Notes: a model not told the origin generated them from the letters alone. Shown: positions 42,874 to 52,831, counted from the first letter of the stretch. The stretch is DNA of 64,000 nucleotides from Hyphomonadaceae bacterium (GCA_019753105.1 JAIELJ010000007.1:245195-309194); one strand, 5' to 3'. Translations and numbers: made by a program.

Positions 42874-43545
42874 TCAGCCGGCTTTTACGAACTCTGCTTC
42901 AATGACGATCTGGACAGTGTCGCCAGTAAAGGCGCCCCATTCAGTCACGCCCCAATCGCTGCGGTTGAGTTCGCCGTGCGCGGAGAAGCCCAGAACCTGA
43001 TTGCCGCCGCGCAGCGGATCGACAGCGGCGCCGCCGAACGTAGTGTCCAGCGTGAGCGGGTGAGTTTGCCCATTCATCGTCAGTGTGCCGTTCACCCGCG
43101 CGGTGTGCTCGCCCGTGCGGAGGATTTGCGTCGACTGAAATGTGATCTGTGGCGCGGTCTGTGCGCCTAACGCGTTGCCGATCTGGCGGTCGAAGGCGCG
43201 TTCGCCTTGACGGTTGAGCACACCGGTATTGACCGAGGCAGCGTCTAGGCTCGCGATGATGGTGGAGTTTGCAGGGTCTGCGCTGTCGAGCGTGAGAGTG
43301 GCGTCCTTGGTATCGAAGCGGGCCGTGAACCACGCCATGTTCATATGGCGAATGCGAAAAGAGACGCTCGCATGGCGTGGATCAAGTCGGTACGCGCCCG
43401 CAGGTAGATCAACGCTTTGTGCGTAAGCAAGCGGCGTCGCTAGCGACGCCTCGGGCGTGGCGAAGGGTGGCGGGCTGTCGGGGGCGCCTTGCATGCCTGC
43501 GCACGCGGCAAGGCTCAAACTCAAGACAAGCATCAACGAGCGCAT
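42874..43545 (-). CDS. YceI family lipoprotein (second copy)
   Basis: A 223-residue protein with a lipobox-like signal (MRSLMLVLSLSLAACAG) and one YceI domain (GAYRLDPRHASVSFRIRHMNMAWFTARF in part: YRLDPRHASVSFRIRHMN, VNGTLTMNGQTHPLTLDTTFGG, LGFSAHGELNRSDWGV). It resembles the neighbour in fold but only moderately in sequence, so the duplication looks old. Same strand as the other two, 83 bases upstream of them, probably same transcript. Function as above. Confidence 0.9.
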   Translation of the reverse strand: MRSLMLVLSLSLAACAGMQGAPDSPPPFATPEASLATPLAYAQSVDLPAGAYRLDPRHASVSFRIRHMNMAWFTARFDTKDATLTLDSADPANSTIIASLDAASVNTGVLNRQGERAFDRQIGNALGAQTAPQITFQSTQILRTGEHTARVNGTLTMNGQTHPLTLDTTFGGAAVDPLRGGNQVLGFSAHGELNRSDWGVTEWGAFTGDTVQIVIEAEFVKAG

Positions 43546-43670
43546 GGTTCGTGTCCTTCCCCCGAGGCGATATCATAGCGCCATGGCGGCGCCAGACTAT
43601 ATCCGCAAAAGCACCTGTGGCGAAGGCTGACCTGAGCGCGCTATGGTGGCCGCGCCAAAAGGAAACGCTG

Positions 43671-45272
43671 ATGACCTATTCCGCGCCCATCGCCGACATG
43701 CGCTTTGCGCTCGAAGCCTGCGCGGATCTGCGGAGCTTAGCTGAGCGCTACCCCGAGCTCGACGTCGATACCTTAGTCGCCATCCTTGAAAGTGCGGGAC
43801 AACTCGCAAGCGAGACGCTGGCGCCGATCAACCGCAGCGGCGACCGCGCCGGTGTGACGCTGGCGAATGACGTCGTCACCACCGCGCCGGGATTTCGCGA
43901 AGCGTATGACGCTTACAAGGCAGGTGGCTGGCAGGGGCTCGCGGCTGATCCCGCATACGGCGGCCAAGGCTTGCCGCGCGCAGTCGCGCTTGCGGTGATG
44001 GAAACCGTTCACAGCGCCAATATGAGCTTCGGCCTTCTGCCAATGCTAACGCTCGGCGCCATCGAAGCGATCGAGACGCACGGCGCGCTCGATCAAAAGC
44101 AACTCTATCTCGAAAAGCTCATCACCGGCGAATGGTCCGGCACGATGAATCTGACTGAGCCGCAAGCCGGCTCGGATCTCGGCGCGCTCACCACCAAAGC
44201 CGTCCCGCAAGCCGATGGCTCCTACGCCATCACCGGCCAGAAGATTTTCATCACCTGGGGCGAGCACGATCTCACGCCCAACATCATCCATCTCGTCCTT
44301 GCCCGCATCGAAGGCGCGCCGCCGGGCTCGAAGGGCATTTCGATGTTCATCGTGCCGAAGTTTCGCGATGAGGACGGCTCACGCAACGCCGTGCGCTGCA
44401 TCGGTCTCGAAGAGAAGATGGGCATCCATGCGTCGCCCACCTGCACGATGGCCTATGAAGGCGCGCAAGGTTGGCTGATCGGCGAAGAGAACCGCGGCCT
44501 TGCGGCCATGTTCACGATGATGAACGCAGCGCGGCTGCATGTCGGCATGGAGGGCGTCGCGGTTGCGGAGGCGGCGTATCAGAAGGCGCTGAGCTATGCC
44601 CGTGAGCGCACGCAGAGCGGGCCGATCATCAATCATCCGGATGTTCGCCGCATGCTGATGACCATGCGCGCCAAGATCCAAGCTGGCCGCGCGCTCTGCT
44701 ACGCCACCGCCGTCGCCGCCGATAGGGGTGACCACGCCCGTGAAGATTTGCTGACGCCGCTGGCGAAAGCCTGGAGCACCGATCTCGGCGTCGAAGCCGC
44801 CAGCCTCGGCGTGCAAATCCATGGCGGCATGGGCTTCGTCGAAGAGGGCGGCGCCGCCCAATTTTATCGCGACGCCCGCATCGCCCCGATCTACGAAGGC
44901 ACCAACGGCATCCAAGCTCTCGATCTCTATGGCCGAAAGCTGCTGGGCGATCGCGGCGAAGCGATGCGCGTGCTGATCGAAGAAGCGCGGGCGTTCGCGC
45001 CGATCCGCGCCGCCGCTGACGTGCTGGCGGAGGCTACAGACTATATGCTTGCGGCGTTACGCGACGACGCTCTCGCCGGCGCTAGCGCGTACCTCGCGCT
45101 GGCGGGGAAGATCGCGTGCGGGACGCTCTGGGCGCAAGGTTTGCAGCGCGCGCCGAACGCCGATCAACAACGCCTGTTCGACTTTTACGTCGTGACAAGC
45201 ATGAGCCGCGCGCCATCGCGGCTGGCGGAGATTAAGCTGGGCGCCGCCGCGCTCGCTGACTTCGCGCTCTAA
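43671..45272 (+). CDS. Acyl-CoA dehydrogenase
   Basis: FAD enzyme for the alpha-beta desaturation of acyl-CoA in fatty-acid or dicarboxylate breakdown. The 533-residue protein is longer than classical ones, with an N-terminal extension and a C-terminal acyl-CoA dehydrogenase extra domain (as in DmdC/long-chain types). Marks are MNLTEPQAGSDLGAL (FAD and substrate region), GQKIFITWGEHDL, EEKMGIHASPTCTM, the IQIHGGMGFVEEGG-type VQIHGGMGFVEEGGAAQ and the catalytic-Glu region IYEGTNGIQALDLYGRKLL. Start is ATG 43671 behind AAAAGGAAACG. The open frame upstream overlaps the YceI gene in antisense and is not used. Confidence 0.94.
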   Translation: MTYSAPIADMRFALEACADLRSLAERYPELDVDTLVAILESAGQLASETLAPINRSGDRAGVTLANDVVTTAPGFREAYDAYKAGGWQGLAADPAYGGQGLPRAVALAVMETVHSANMSFGLLPMLTLGAIEAIETHGALDQKQLYLEKLITGEWSGTMNLTEPQAGSDLGALTTKAVPQADGSYAITGQKIFITWGEHDLTPNIIHLVLARIEGAPPGSKGISMFIVPKFRDEDGSRNAVRCIGLEEKMGIHASPTCTMAYEGAQGWLIGEENRGLAAMFTMMNAARLHVGMEGVAVAEAAYQKALSYARERTQSGPIINHPDVRRMLMTMRAKIQAGRALCYATAVAADRGDHAREDLLTPLAKAWSTDLGVEAASLGVQIHGGMGFVEEGGAAQFYRDARIAPIYEGTNGIQALDLYGRKLLGDRGEAMRVLIEEARAFAPIRAAADVLAEATDYMLAALRDDALAGASAYLALAGKIACGTLWAQGLQRAPNADQQRLFDFYVVTSMSRAPSRLAEIKLGAAALADFAL

Positions 45273-45293
45273 GCAATCGCGGCAGACACACCT

Positions 45294-45734
45294 CTAGAGT
45301 ATCGACGACATCGAACGGATGTCCTCGTCCACTTCCGCCAGTGCAGCTTCCAAAGACAGCCGCTGAACCACGCGCGGTACGACGTAGTCGTAGCCAAGCT
45401 GTTGATCGGGTCGCAACACGACCAGGAGCGCAAAGCTATCCGCTTTGTAGGGCTCGCGGTCCTGGAAGCCGAAATCGTCCCCCCACGAATATTCAAGCGC
45501 GCGGCAGTCCACGACCAATCCGTCTGGCCGATGCAATCGGTAGAACTCGCTAAGCAGCCAGCGCATGTAGCGCGCATCGTCGGAACCTGCCGAGCCAGAC
45601 GGGTAGACGCCGCGGAATGTGACCAGCCCGCCCTTGCGGTGGTTCTTTCGCGATTGCCACGTCTTGCCCTCGAAGGTGATCAGACTGGTGTGGAGCGGCG
45701 CGTCGGTAAGCCGATGCATCTGAAAGGCAGCCAT
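45294..45734 (-). CDS. Hypothetical protein
   Basis: A 146-residue product, with no signal or membrane helix and no motif that I recognise. Visible features are a Trp/Gly-rich first half (ITFEGKTWQSRKNHRKGGLVTFRGVYPSGS), a conserved-looking LVVDCRALEYSWGDDF with an Asp and Cys, and DSFALLVVLRPDQQLGYDYVVPR. ATG at 45782 would add 16 residues; the ATG at 45734 lies behind GAGGACACAAAA and is preferred. It lies between the acyl-CoA dehydrogenase (convergent) and the MBL-fold gene (divergent). The mix of charged and aromatic residues suggests a folded soluble domain. Confidence 0.55.
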   Translation of the reverse strand: MAAFQMHRLTDAPLHTSLITFEGKTWQSRKNHRKGGLVTFRGVYPSGSAGSDDARYMRWLLSEFYRLHRPDGLVVDCRALEYSWGDDFGFQDREPYKADSFALLVVLRPDQQLGYDYVVPRVVQRLSLEAALAEVDEDIRSMSSIL

Positions 45735-45861
45735 TTTTGTGTCCTCGTCGCGTGCTTGCCCTCGGGGCCGCTTGGCTGTCACTCCCCCATTTCTGGAACG
45801 CCGCCGCGGAGGCGGGCCGGGCGTGCTAGCCGCCGCAGCATCGCCCCGCTAGACTCGCCCC

Positions 45862-46938
45862 ATGTCCATGGATGGCGTCGAAGACCAAGAACTCGCGAAC
45901 GAGCGGCCCGCGCGGCCGACGCTTGTTTATCCGCTCGGCGATCCGCCCGAGGCGGGCATCGCGCGCGAGATTGCGCCGGGCGTGCATTGGATACGCATGC
46001 CGCTGCCGTTTGCGCTCAAATGGATCAATCTCTGGCTCATCGAGGATGGCGACGGCTGGACCATCGTCGACACCGGCGTCGCCCTCGAAGAAACACGCGA
46101 GCACTGGCGCTCAATTTTCGACGCGACGCTCAAAGGCAAACCAGTCAAGCGCGTGATCTGCACGCACATGCATCCCGATCATATGGGCCTCGCCGGCTGG
46201 ATCTGCCGCAAGTTCAACGCTGAACTGTGGATGAGCCGGCTCGAATACATCACCGGCCGCATGCTCGTCGCCGACACCGGCCGCGAGGCGCCGGAAGAGG
46301 GAGTCAAGTTCTACCGCGCCGCGGGCTGGGATGAAGACGCGCTAGACTCATACAAAATCCGCTTTGGCGGTTTCGGCAAAGCCGTCTCGCGCATGCCGGA
46401 CGCGTACCATCGCATCGGCGACGGCGATGTCATCGACATTGGCGGCAAGCCTTGGCGCGTCGTCACGGGCAACGGCCATTGCCCCGAGCATGCGTGCCTC
46501 TGGCAAGAAGAGCTAAAGCTCTTCATCTCCGGCGACCAAGTGCTGCCGCGCATCTCGTCCAATGTCTCCGTCTTCCCGACCGAGCCCGACGGCGATCCGC
46601 TCACCGATTGGATCGAGAGCTGCAAGAAGTTGCTCGCCGTCATGCCGAACGACGTGCTCGTTCTGCCCTCGCACAACGAGCCGTTCATCGGCCTGCATGA
46701 GCGCCTGCACAATCTCATCGAAGGCCACGAAAAATCGCTCGCGCGCATTTTGAGCCGCCTAAACGAGCCAAAACGCGCCATCGACATCTTCGTCGCGATG
46801 TTTGCGCGCAAGATCGGGCCTGATCTGCTGGGCATGGCGACTGGCGAGGCCCTCGCACATTTGAATTGCCTCATCGGCCGCGGCCTCGTGCGCCGCGAGA
46901 CGGACGAGCAGGGAGTCTCTCGCTATGTCGCAGTCTAA
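45862..46938 (+). CDS. Metallo-beta-lactamase-fold hydrolase with C-terminal winged-helix
   Basis: A 358-residue cytosolic hydrolase. The metal motif THMHPDHMG places His102, His104, Asp106 and His107; later ligands sit in GHCPEHACLW, SGDQVLPRIS and LPSHNEPF. The segment GRGLVRRETDEQGVSRYVAV at the end is a winged-helix-like domain of the LACTB2-like glyoxalase-II branch. Substrate unknown; thioester, lactone or RNA are possible. The next gene's start overlaps its end, so a two-gene unit. Confidence 0.9.
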   Translation: MSMDGVEDQELANERPARPTLVYPLGDPPEAGIAREIAPGVHWIRMPLPFALKWINLWLIEDGDGWTIVDTGVALEETREHWRSIFDATLKGKPVKRVICTHMHPDHMGLAGWICRKFNAELWMSRLEYITGRMLVADTGREAPEEGVKFYRAAGWDEDALDSYKIRFGGFGKAVSRMPDAYHRIGDGDVIDIGGKPWRVVTGNGHCPEHACLWQEELKLFISGDQVLPRISSNVSVFPTEPDGDPLTDWIESCKKLLAVMPNDVLVLPSHNEPFIGLHERLHNLIEGHEKSLARILSRLNEPKRAIDIFVAMFARKIGPDLLGMATGEALAHLNCLIGRGLVRRETDEQGVSRYVAV

Positions 46939-47221
46939 TCCTGAGCGCCGCTCCACCGGCGCGGTGATCTGTTTTTGCGCGGGCGCCTTGATGGCGGGCG
47001 CGGCCTGGCTCTTCGGCGTCGGCGCCGTGATCGGTGCTGCGTTCAGCGGCGGCGATCCAGCGCTTGTCGTCGGCAGCATCGTTGCTGCGATCGGCTTATC
47101 GCTGCTCGCCGGCTTCGGCTTTCTACTGATGCTGATCGGCGGCGTCTGGATGCTGATCCAAGTGATCGCGGATCAAAGCGGCGACGCCGAAGAGAAGCGC
47201 TATCGCGACGTGGAGCGCTAG
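46925..47221 (+). CDS. Small two-helix membrane protein
   Basis: A 98-residue protein with two long hydrophobic helices (about 12-40 and 46-80) rich in glycine and alanine, and a short charged tail. It starts 14 bases inside the MBL-fold hydrolase gene in another frame and is translated downstream of it. No family recognised. Convergent with the lipoprotein gene at 47218, with a 4-base overlap. Confidence 0.7.
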   Translation: MSQSNPERRSTGAVICFCAGALMAGAAWLFGVGAVIGAAFSGGDPALVVGSIVAAIGLSLLAGFGFLLMLIGGVWMLIQVIADQSGDAEEKRYRDVER

Positions 47222-47703
47222 CGCCTGCGCGGCGCGCCGAAGAGAAGATGCAGAAGTTCAGGCCGATCCGGTGGGTAGAGCGGGCGGACCACTTCAAAGC
47301 CGCAGCCTGGCGTCTCCAAGTGTGTCATTCCCCAGCCGACATAAGATTGCTCCACGCCTGCGTTGAGAAACCGAATTGTGAATTCCGACCCCGATCGCCG
47401 CGTCGACGGATCATAGGTCTCGCCCGCTGCGACGTACCAAAGATCTGAGCGTTCCAAAAAGAACGAGACAATTGCTTGGATCTCTTCAGGGTTGCGGTTG
47501 ATCAGGAGAGGTGATGGCGCGAGCCCGTCCTGATTGCCTGCGAAGACCTGGACCTCATCGATCGTCTCGACGAGCGCTGTCACATAATCCGGCGCCGCAC
47601 AACGTGAGGCGTCAACCGCCGGGCCGCCGGCGCGCTCGCATCCGAGCATTGCAAACACCGCCGCGACCAAAAAGAACCTGCGCAAAGGCTTCGTTTGGAA
47701 CAT
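47218..47703 (-). CDS. Putative lipoprotein, unknown
   Basis: A 161-residue protein with a signal (MFQTKPLRRFFLVAAVFAMLGC) whose end has a lipobox-like MLGC, then a polar domain with two or three cysteines (SRCAAPDYV, TPGCGFEV) and a Trp/Tyr-rich middle (LWYVAAGETYDP, YVGWGMTHLETPG). No recognised family. On the minus strand, convergent with the gene before it and 98 bases from tag, which is transcribed in the same direction. Confidence 0.7.
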   Translation of the reverse strand: MFQTKPLRRFFLVAAVFAMLGCERAGGPAVDASRCAAPDYVTALVETIDEVQVFAGNQDGLAPSPLLINRNPEEIQAIVSFFLERSDLWYVAAGETYDPSTRRSGSEFTIRFLNAGVEQSYVGWGMTHLETPGCGFEVVRPLYPPDRPELLHLLFGAPRRR

Positions 47704-47800
47704 CGCAGCAAAGCTACGCAGCGCGCGGTTCAGGAACGATTAAGCCGAAAATAGCACGGGCGAGCGCCTCCGCCCCAGGACAAAGGTCTCTGAAGGGGCG

Positions 47801-48373
47801 TCAATTCCGCGCTAAGCACTTCACCTCGTGATCATTGACCATCCCAACCGCCTGCATGAACGCGTAGCAAATCGTTGAGCCGACAAACTTGAAGCCGCGC
47901 TTCAACAGCGCTTTGCTCATCGCATCGGAGATCGCCGTTTTCGCCGGCACGTCGCGCAGGCTTTGGACATTGGTCTTGATCGGCTTGCCGCCGACGAAGC
48001 TCCAAATGTAGGCGTCGAACGAGCCGAACTCTTTTTGCGCTTCGATCACGCACTGCGCGTTGGTGATGGCGGAGGCGACCTTCAGTTTGTTGCGCACGAT
48101 GCCGGGATCAGCCATCAGCCGCGCGACATCTTTCTCGCCATAGCGCGCGACTTTGCGGACGTCCCAGCCGCTGAACGCTTTGCGATAGCTCTCGCGCTTG
48201 TGGAGGATGGTGCGCCAGGACAAGCCCGCTTGCGCGCCTTCGAGGATCAGAAACTCGAACAGCACCCGGTCGTCATGAACGGGCTTGCCCCATTCCTCGT
48301 CATGATAGGCGATCATCAGCGGATCGTCCGTGCCAGCCCAAGCGCAGCGATGGGAGACCGATTTTCGTGCCAT
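47801..48373 (-). CDS. tag: DNA-3-methyladenine glycosylase I
   Basis: Removes 3-methyladenine from alkylated DNA in base-excision repair. The 190-residue protein has the Tag signature: zinc ligands Cys (CAWAGTD) and His (YHDEEWGKPVHDD) near the start with a C-terminal GMVNDHEVKC, the helix-hairpin-helix-type SWRTILHKRESYRKAFSGWD, and IWSFVGGKPI near 140. Length matches the E. coli enzyme (187). Single gene; upstream region shared with the YbjQ gene. Confidence 0.95.
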   Translation of the reverse strand: MARKSVSHRCAWAGTDDPLMIAYHDEEWGKPVHDDRVLFEFLILEGAQAGLSWRTILHKRESYRKAFSGWDVRKVARYGEKDVARLMADPGIVRNKLKVASAITNAQCVIEAQKEFGSFDAYIWSFVGGKPIKTNVQSLRDVPAKTAISDAMSKALLKRGFKFVGSTICYAFMQAVGMVNDHEVKCLARN

Positions 48374-48448
48374 GCGGCTCGTCTTTCACTTCCGCCGGAC
48401 GCGCGCAATCCTTATGTCGTGTGAAGAGTAGAAGAGGGCCAAAGCCGC

Positions 48449-48766
48449 ATGATCCTGTCCAGCACGTTCGAAGTTCACGGCCGCAGCGTGACGCAACACC
48501 TTGGCCTTGTGCGCGGCAATGTCGTGCGCTCGCGCTTTATCGGGCGCGACATTGTTGCGAACTTGCGCATGATCGTCGGCGGCGAGATCCACGAATACAC
48601 CAAGCTCTTGGCCGAGAGCCGCGAACAGGCGCTCGACCGCATGATCGCGCAAGCGCAAGCACTCGGCGCGGATGCTGTGATCGGCGTGCGCATGGAGACG
48701 ACCGACACTGGCCAAGGCCAAGCGACGGAAGTGTTGGCCTACGGGACGGCGGTAAAGCTCGGCTGA
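48449..48766 (+). CDS. YbjQ family (UPF0145) protein
   Basis: A 105-residue member of the YbjQ family (heavy-metal-binding domain, UPF0145). Clear stretches: VRGNVVRSRFIGRDIVANLRMIVGGEIHEYTKLL (cited in part, FIGRDIVANLRMIVGGE), QAQALGADAVIGVRMETT and EVLAYGTAVKL. It probably forms oligomers; function not established. Divergent from tag; overlaps the next convergent gene by 28 bases. Confidence 0.92.
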   Translation: MILSSTFEVHGRSVTQHLGLVRGNVVRSRFIGRDIVANLRMIVGGEIHEYTKLLAESREQALDRMIAQAQALGADAVIGVRMETTDTGQGQATEVLAYGTAVKLG

Positions 48767-49422
48767 CGAAGCGGCGCGGCATGAGCCAAGCGCCACGCGA
48801 GCAGGGCGGCGATGCCGGCGGAGACGTCGAGCGTCAGGCCGAACGCTGCAAGGAAAATCGCGTGGTGCGTCAGCAGATGTGCGGTTGGCGCTGCCGCGAG
48901 TTCGCCTAAGCGCCAGTCCGCCGCGCGGCGCAGGCCCCAGTCGAAGAAGGCAAGTGCTGCGATTGCGCCCATGCCAAGCGGAACCCAAACCGGCACGTGC
49001 GGCAAGTCGAGCGGCAGGCCTGCCACCATGTGCGGCGAGGTGAACGCCACCAGCGCCAAGCCGTAAAGCGGCGTCGTCCAAGCGTGCAGGAGCGCCTTCC
49101 AGGAAGCCTCGACCGGGCGGCCAGCAAGCATCGCCAAGCGCGACGCCTCATTCACGCTCCAACGCGTGTCGGCATAAAGACGCCAGATAAAGAGAACACC
49201 GATCGCCGCCGGCAGGCCGACAAAGGCGCCGACCACCAAAGACGCGAGGGCAGGGCCGATCAGACCGCGCACATCAAAGCGCGCATCGCCGCGCATCAAC
49301 ACGTTTGCCGCGAGCATCGCGATCAGCAGCAGCGCCAGCGGTGGCGATACGTGCGCGGCGACGCCAACGATAAGGGCGATGAAGAGCGGCTGAGCCGCGA
49401 ACTCGGGGAGTCTTCCGATCAT
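48739..49422 (-). CDS. Polytopic inner-membrane protein, unknown
   Basis: A 227-residue hydrophobic protein with about six helices, for example PPLALLLIAMLAANVLM, GLPAAIGVLFIWRLY, VPLGMGAIAALAFFDW and LLTHHAIFLAAFGLTLDV. No family motif recognised. It overlaps the end of the YbjQ gene on the opposite strand by 28 bases, which is unusual but tolerated. The start is ATG 49422, with a weak ribosome binding site. Confidence 0.7.
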   Translation of the reverse strand: MIGRLPEFAAQPLFIALIVGVAAHVSPPLALLLIAMLAANVLMRGDARFDVRGLIGPALASLVVGAFVGLPAAIGVLFIWRLYADTRWSVNEASRLAMLAGRPVEASWKALLHAWTTPLYGLALVAFTSPHMVAGLPLDLPHVPVWVPLGMGAIAALAFFDWGLRRAADWRLGELAAAPTAHLLTHHAIFLAAFGLTLDVSAGIAALLAWRLAHAAPLRQPSFTAVP

Positions 49423-49516
49423 GGTTCAAAGGTCATGAACCAACGTCGTGAAGGTCGCGTAAATGCTAAGATAACCAAGCGTTTACGTCGATGAACAGCA
49501 AGGTTTCATTAAGCAT

Positions 49517-49545
49517 AAGCGCGCGCCTGGTTAAGACGCGCGCTT
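49517..49545 (-). terminator. Hairpin in the gap after the secreted protein gene
   Basis: Perfect 9-bp stem AAGCGCGCG (49517-49525) and CGCGCGCTT (49537-49545) around 11 bases. On the minus strand it is followed by ATGCTTAATG, a weak U-rich tail, and lies 18 bases after the stop of the gene at 49564. Confidence 0.5.
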
Positions 49546-49563
49546 TGCTCTCGTGCGATTTTC

Positions 49564-50160
49564 TTATTGAGGCTGCGTCGGAGCGGGGGCAGCTGCCGCC
49601 GCCGCTTCGATCTCAGCACGCCACGTCGCATCGTTCGGATGCGACAATGAGCGGAAGAACGCTTCGTAAGTCGCCGTCGCGTCCGGGCCGCCATAGGTCC
49701 AGCAGAACGCCGAAATATCCATGCCCGGGCGCGAAATGAGCGCCGCAGTTACGGGACGTTCCGCACCCGTGATCTCGGCGCGCTGGATTGGCCAGAAGCC
49801 ACTCGTATCGACGCTCTTGTTCGTCACGCGCGCGTTCCGGCTCGGAAACATCGGCGACACGGCGTTGGCCAAGCTTTCCCAGGCAGAGTTCTCGATCTGG
49901 TTTTGCAGGCCGGCGCGCACGCGTGTTGCGCTCGCCGCGCGCGTGCCGCTGTTAGGAACTGCGAGAACGAAACATTCCTGATCGGCGTTGCCGACCAATA
50001 CGATTGTGTCAGGCGTGGTCCGTTGGACGTCGACCGTCCAAGAACTCGGCGAATCGAATCCGACGCGGCCTTCCGAGTCGTTCCAAGCGCCGGCCGAAGC
50101 CGTCGCCGCCAAAGCCAAACCGATACAAACAGCCGCCGCCGCCAGCGCGGATTTACGCAT
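49564..50160 (-). CDS. Secreted protein of unknown function
   Basis: A 198-residue protein with a clear signal peptide (MRKSALAAAAVCIGLALAATASA, then GAWND). The mature part has a beta-rich segment EGRVGFDSPSSWTVDVQRT, a single Cys at EECFVL (QECFVLAVPN), and a later Cys in AFCWTYGGPDA. It ends in a proline/alanine-rich tail. No family recognised; the FDSPSSWTV pattern resembles the start of short secreted proteins with a PsbP- or TonB-like fold, but this is not certain. Confidence 0.75.
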   Translation of the reverse strand: MRKSALAAAAVCIGLALAATASAGAWNDSEGRVGFDSPSSWTVDVQRTTPDTIVLVGNADQECFVLAVPNSGTRAASATRVRAGLQNQIENSAWESLANAVSPMFPSRNARVTNKSVDTSGFWPIQRAEITGAERPVTAALISRPGMDISAFCWTYGGPDATATYEAFFRSLSHPNDATWRAEIEAAAAAAPAPTQPQ

Positions 50161-50292
50161 AATGCTCTCCCGAAGCTCTTCAGGCCCTCATGACCGAGAG
50201 TTTAGGGCCCAGCCAGGGGCCGGTCAAAAGCCAAAACCGTGGAACCTGCCGCTGGAGGGCCTAAGGTGACGCCAAAGTGAGGAGACGGCCAC

Positions 50293-51155
<863 letters not shown>

Positions 51156-51159
<4 letters not shown>

Positions 51160-51755
51160 GCGTCGTACGGTTTCAGCCGCCGCTTGGGCGCTTAACGCGG
51201 GACTCTCGACTGAGCTGGTGGGAGAGCGATCCCGTCGACATTTCGCTCTTTGGAGGTGCAAAGGCCAAAGTGTCTTTTCAGGACGTCTGCGCCGATCCGT
51301 CCGTGCCGATCGATGCAAACATACTGGCCGCAGTGTCGTCATTCATAGCGTTGCACCCGTCGTCCCTCGACGAGATCGAGCCGCATGTCTGGCAAGAATA
51401 CGTCGACATTCGTCAGGCTATTGGCGAAGACTGCCCTGAGATCGAGCGGGAGGACATCTGGCGCAACGTCCATTTAAGTGGCGTTGGCGTTGACGTTCGA
51501 CCCGACGATGGCCTCACCTACATCAACATCGAGTGCAATTGTGAATGGGAGCCCGAGCACGGCTTGCAACTCGTGCTGCAGAATGGTGTGCGTTGGGTAC
51601 GAGTTTCCGACTACTCCGGACACCTGACTGACGGCGATGCCTACGCGTGCCCAGAGCTCGACGTCTGGATGAAAGATTTGGACGCCAAACTACCTGTGCG
51701 ATCGAGGGACGAACTCTCCGCCACGGTGGGAAAGTTCAAACGCGGAAAGCGCTAG
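51156..51755 (+). CDS. Hypothetical protein (DUF6985-like)
   Basis: A 199-residue soluble protein read from a TTG at 51156 that overlaps the stop of the SDR gene. The middle segment INIECNCEWEPEHGLQLVLQNGVRWVRVSDYSGHLT (cited in part, INIECNCEWEPEHGLQLV and YSGHLTDGD) matches DUF6985 as I remember it, a small domain in proteins often associated with immunity or toxin operons. The N-terminal half is less conserved. Start TTG is chosen only because the frame opens there; a later start is possible. Function unknown. Confidence 0.65.
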
Positions 51756-52279
51756 GCCTCGCCACGCAGCCGTGCGCTCATCGCCGCTTGACCGCCACGC
51801 GCGTCGAGCCAGATGCCGAAGAAGTGGCGGCGGAAGTTTGGCCACTCGACTTGGCAGCTTTGGGCGCCGTTCACATAGAAGCGCGCCGTGTTGGCGCTCG
51901 TGCTAACGCCGGTGATGCGGTCGCCGCGCGCGACGTCTGGAAAGCAGCGCTGAAGCTGCGTGCGCAGCGGTGCGAGCTCATCGGCACTGCCTGCGCCGCG
52001 TTGGCTCATTTCGCTGATGGTGCGGTTAATGATCGTCGTCTGCCGAGCCGAGCGCGCGTAGGTAAGCGAGAGCGCGAACGGCTGCTGCCAAGAGAACGCG
52101 CCGCCGGCCGCGAACAGCTCGGCGTCGAACACGGTGATGCCCAGCAGCCGATAGGGCGCAGCGCCGACGCTCTGTGCATTCGGTATGGCGGTTCCGACCT
52201 CAGCCGGATTGGCTGCGGCCGGAGCGACAGCGGTAAACGTCAGAGCAATCGCGGCGAGAACAGTGCGGAGGAGGCGCAT
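51752..52279 (-). CDS. Secreted chalcone-isomerase-like protein
   Basis: A 175-residue protein with a signal peptide (MRLLRTVLAAIALTFTAVAPAAA). The mature part has the chalcone-isomerase-like block GITVFDAELFAAGGAFSWQQPFALSLTYAR and NFRRHFFGIWLD near the end. Bacterial members of this superfamily bind small ligands in the periplasm and mostly lack the catalytic residues of the plant enzyme. Start is ATG 52279 behind GGAGGAGG; the frame is open to 52309. Function unknown. Confidence 0.82.
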   Translation of the reverse strand: MRLLRTVLAAIALTFTAVAPAAANPAEVGTAIPNAQSVGAAPYRLLGITVFDAELFAAGGAFSWQQPFALSLTYARSARQTTIINRTISEMSQRGAGSADELAPLRTQLQRCFPDVARGDRITGVSTSANTARFYVNGAQSCQVEWPNFRRHFFGIWLDARGGQAAMSARLRGEA

Positions 52280-52345
52280 CGTCAGAATCCTGGCGTTAAA
52301 GCAATTCAACGTCTGATACGGACAAAAAGCTCCCTCGGATCGCCC

Positions 52346-52831
52346 TTACTGCGCCCGCGCTGCAGCCACTTCCTCGGGCGTCAGCGCGATCGTGGAGAGG
52401 TCAATCTTGGCCGAGCCTTCGACGATCTCGCGCGAGTGCGACACGTAAACGATGGACGCGTTGTCCAGATCGATGATCCGGCGCACGGCGACGTTCTTGA
52501 AAAAGAGGCTCTGGCGCTGATTGAAGATCTCTTCGCCGGCTCTCGTGCTGCGTACGCCCGCTACGTCGATCGGGCCGATGCGTTGGCAGGAGATCGATGA
52601 ATTGGAGGGATTTTCAAACCAATTGCCCTGCCGCAAGCGGTCCAAAACGCTACGATCGAAATAGGTGACGTGGCAGACCACGCCGGGGATTTCAGGATCG
52701 CGTACGGCCTCGACCATGATTTCGTTGCCGAGCAGATCGTTGGAGAACTCGCCGACGGAGTTTTCGTTATCGCCGCCGCAAGCCGCGAGGGTCCAGAGCG
52801 CCATAAAGGCGGCAAACACTTTGAGCTTCAT
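52346..52831 (-). CDS. creA: CreA family periplasmic protein
   Basis: A 161-residue secreted protein with a lipobox-like signal (MKLKVFAAFMALWTLAACGG) and the CreA domain: VVCHVTYFDRSVLDR, NSSISCQRIGPIDV, and the C-terminal VRRIIDLDNASIVYVSHSREIVEGSAKIDLSTI (cited in part, SIVYVSHSREIVEGSAK). Two conserved cysteines (VVCHV, SISCQ) may form a disulfide. CreA has no known function. Start is ATG 52831, not the longer open frame to 52912. Confidence 0.9.
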   Translation of the reverse strand: MKLKVFAAFMALWTLAACGGDNENSVGEFSNDLLGNEIMVEAVRDPEIPGVVCHVTYFDRSVLDRLRQGNWFENPSNSSISCQRIGPIDVAGVRSTRAGEEIFNQRQSLFFKNVAVRRIIDLDNASIVYVSHSREIVEGSAKIDLSTIALTPEEVAAARAQ

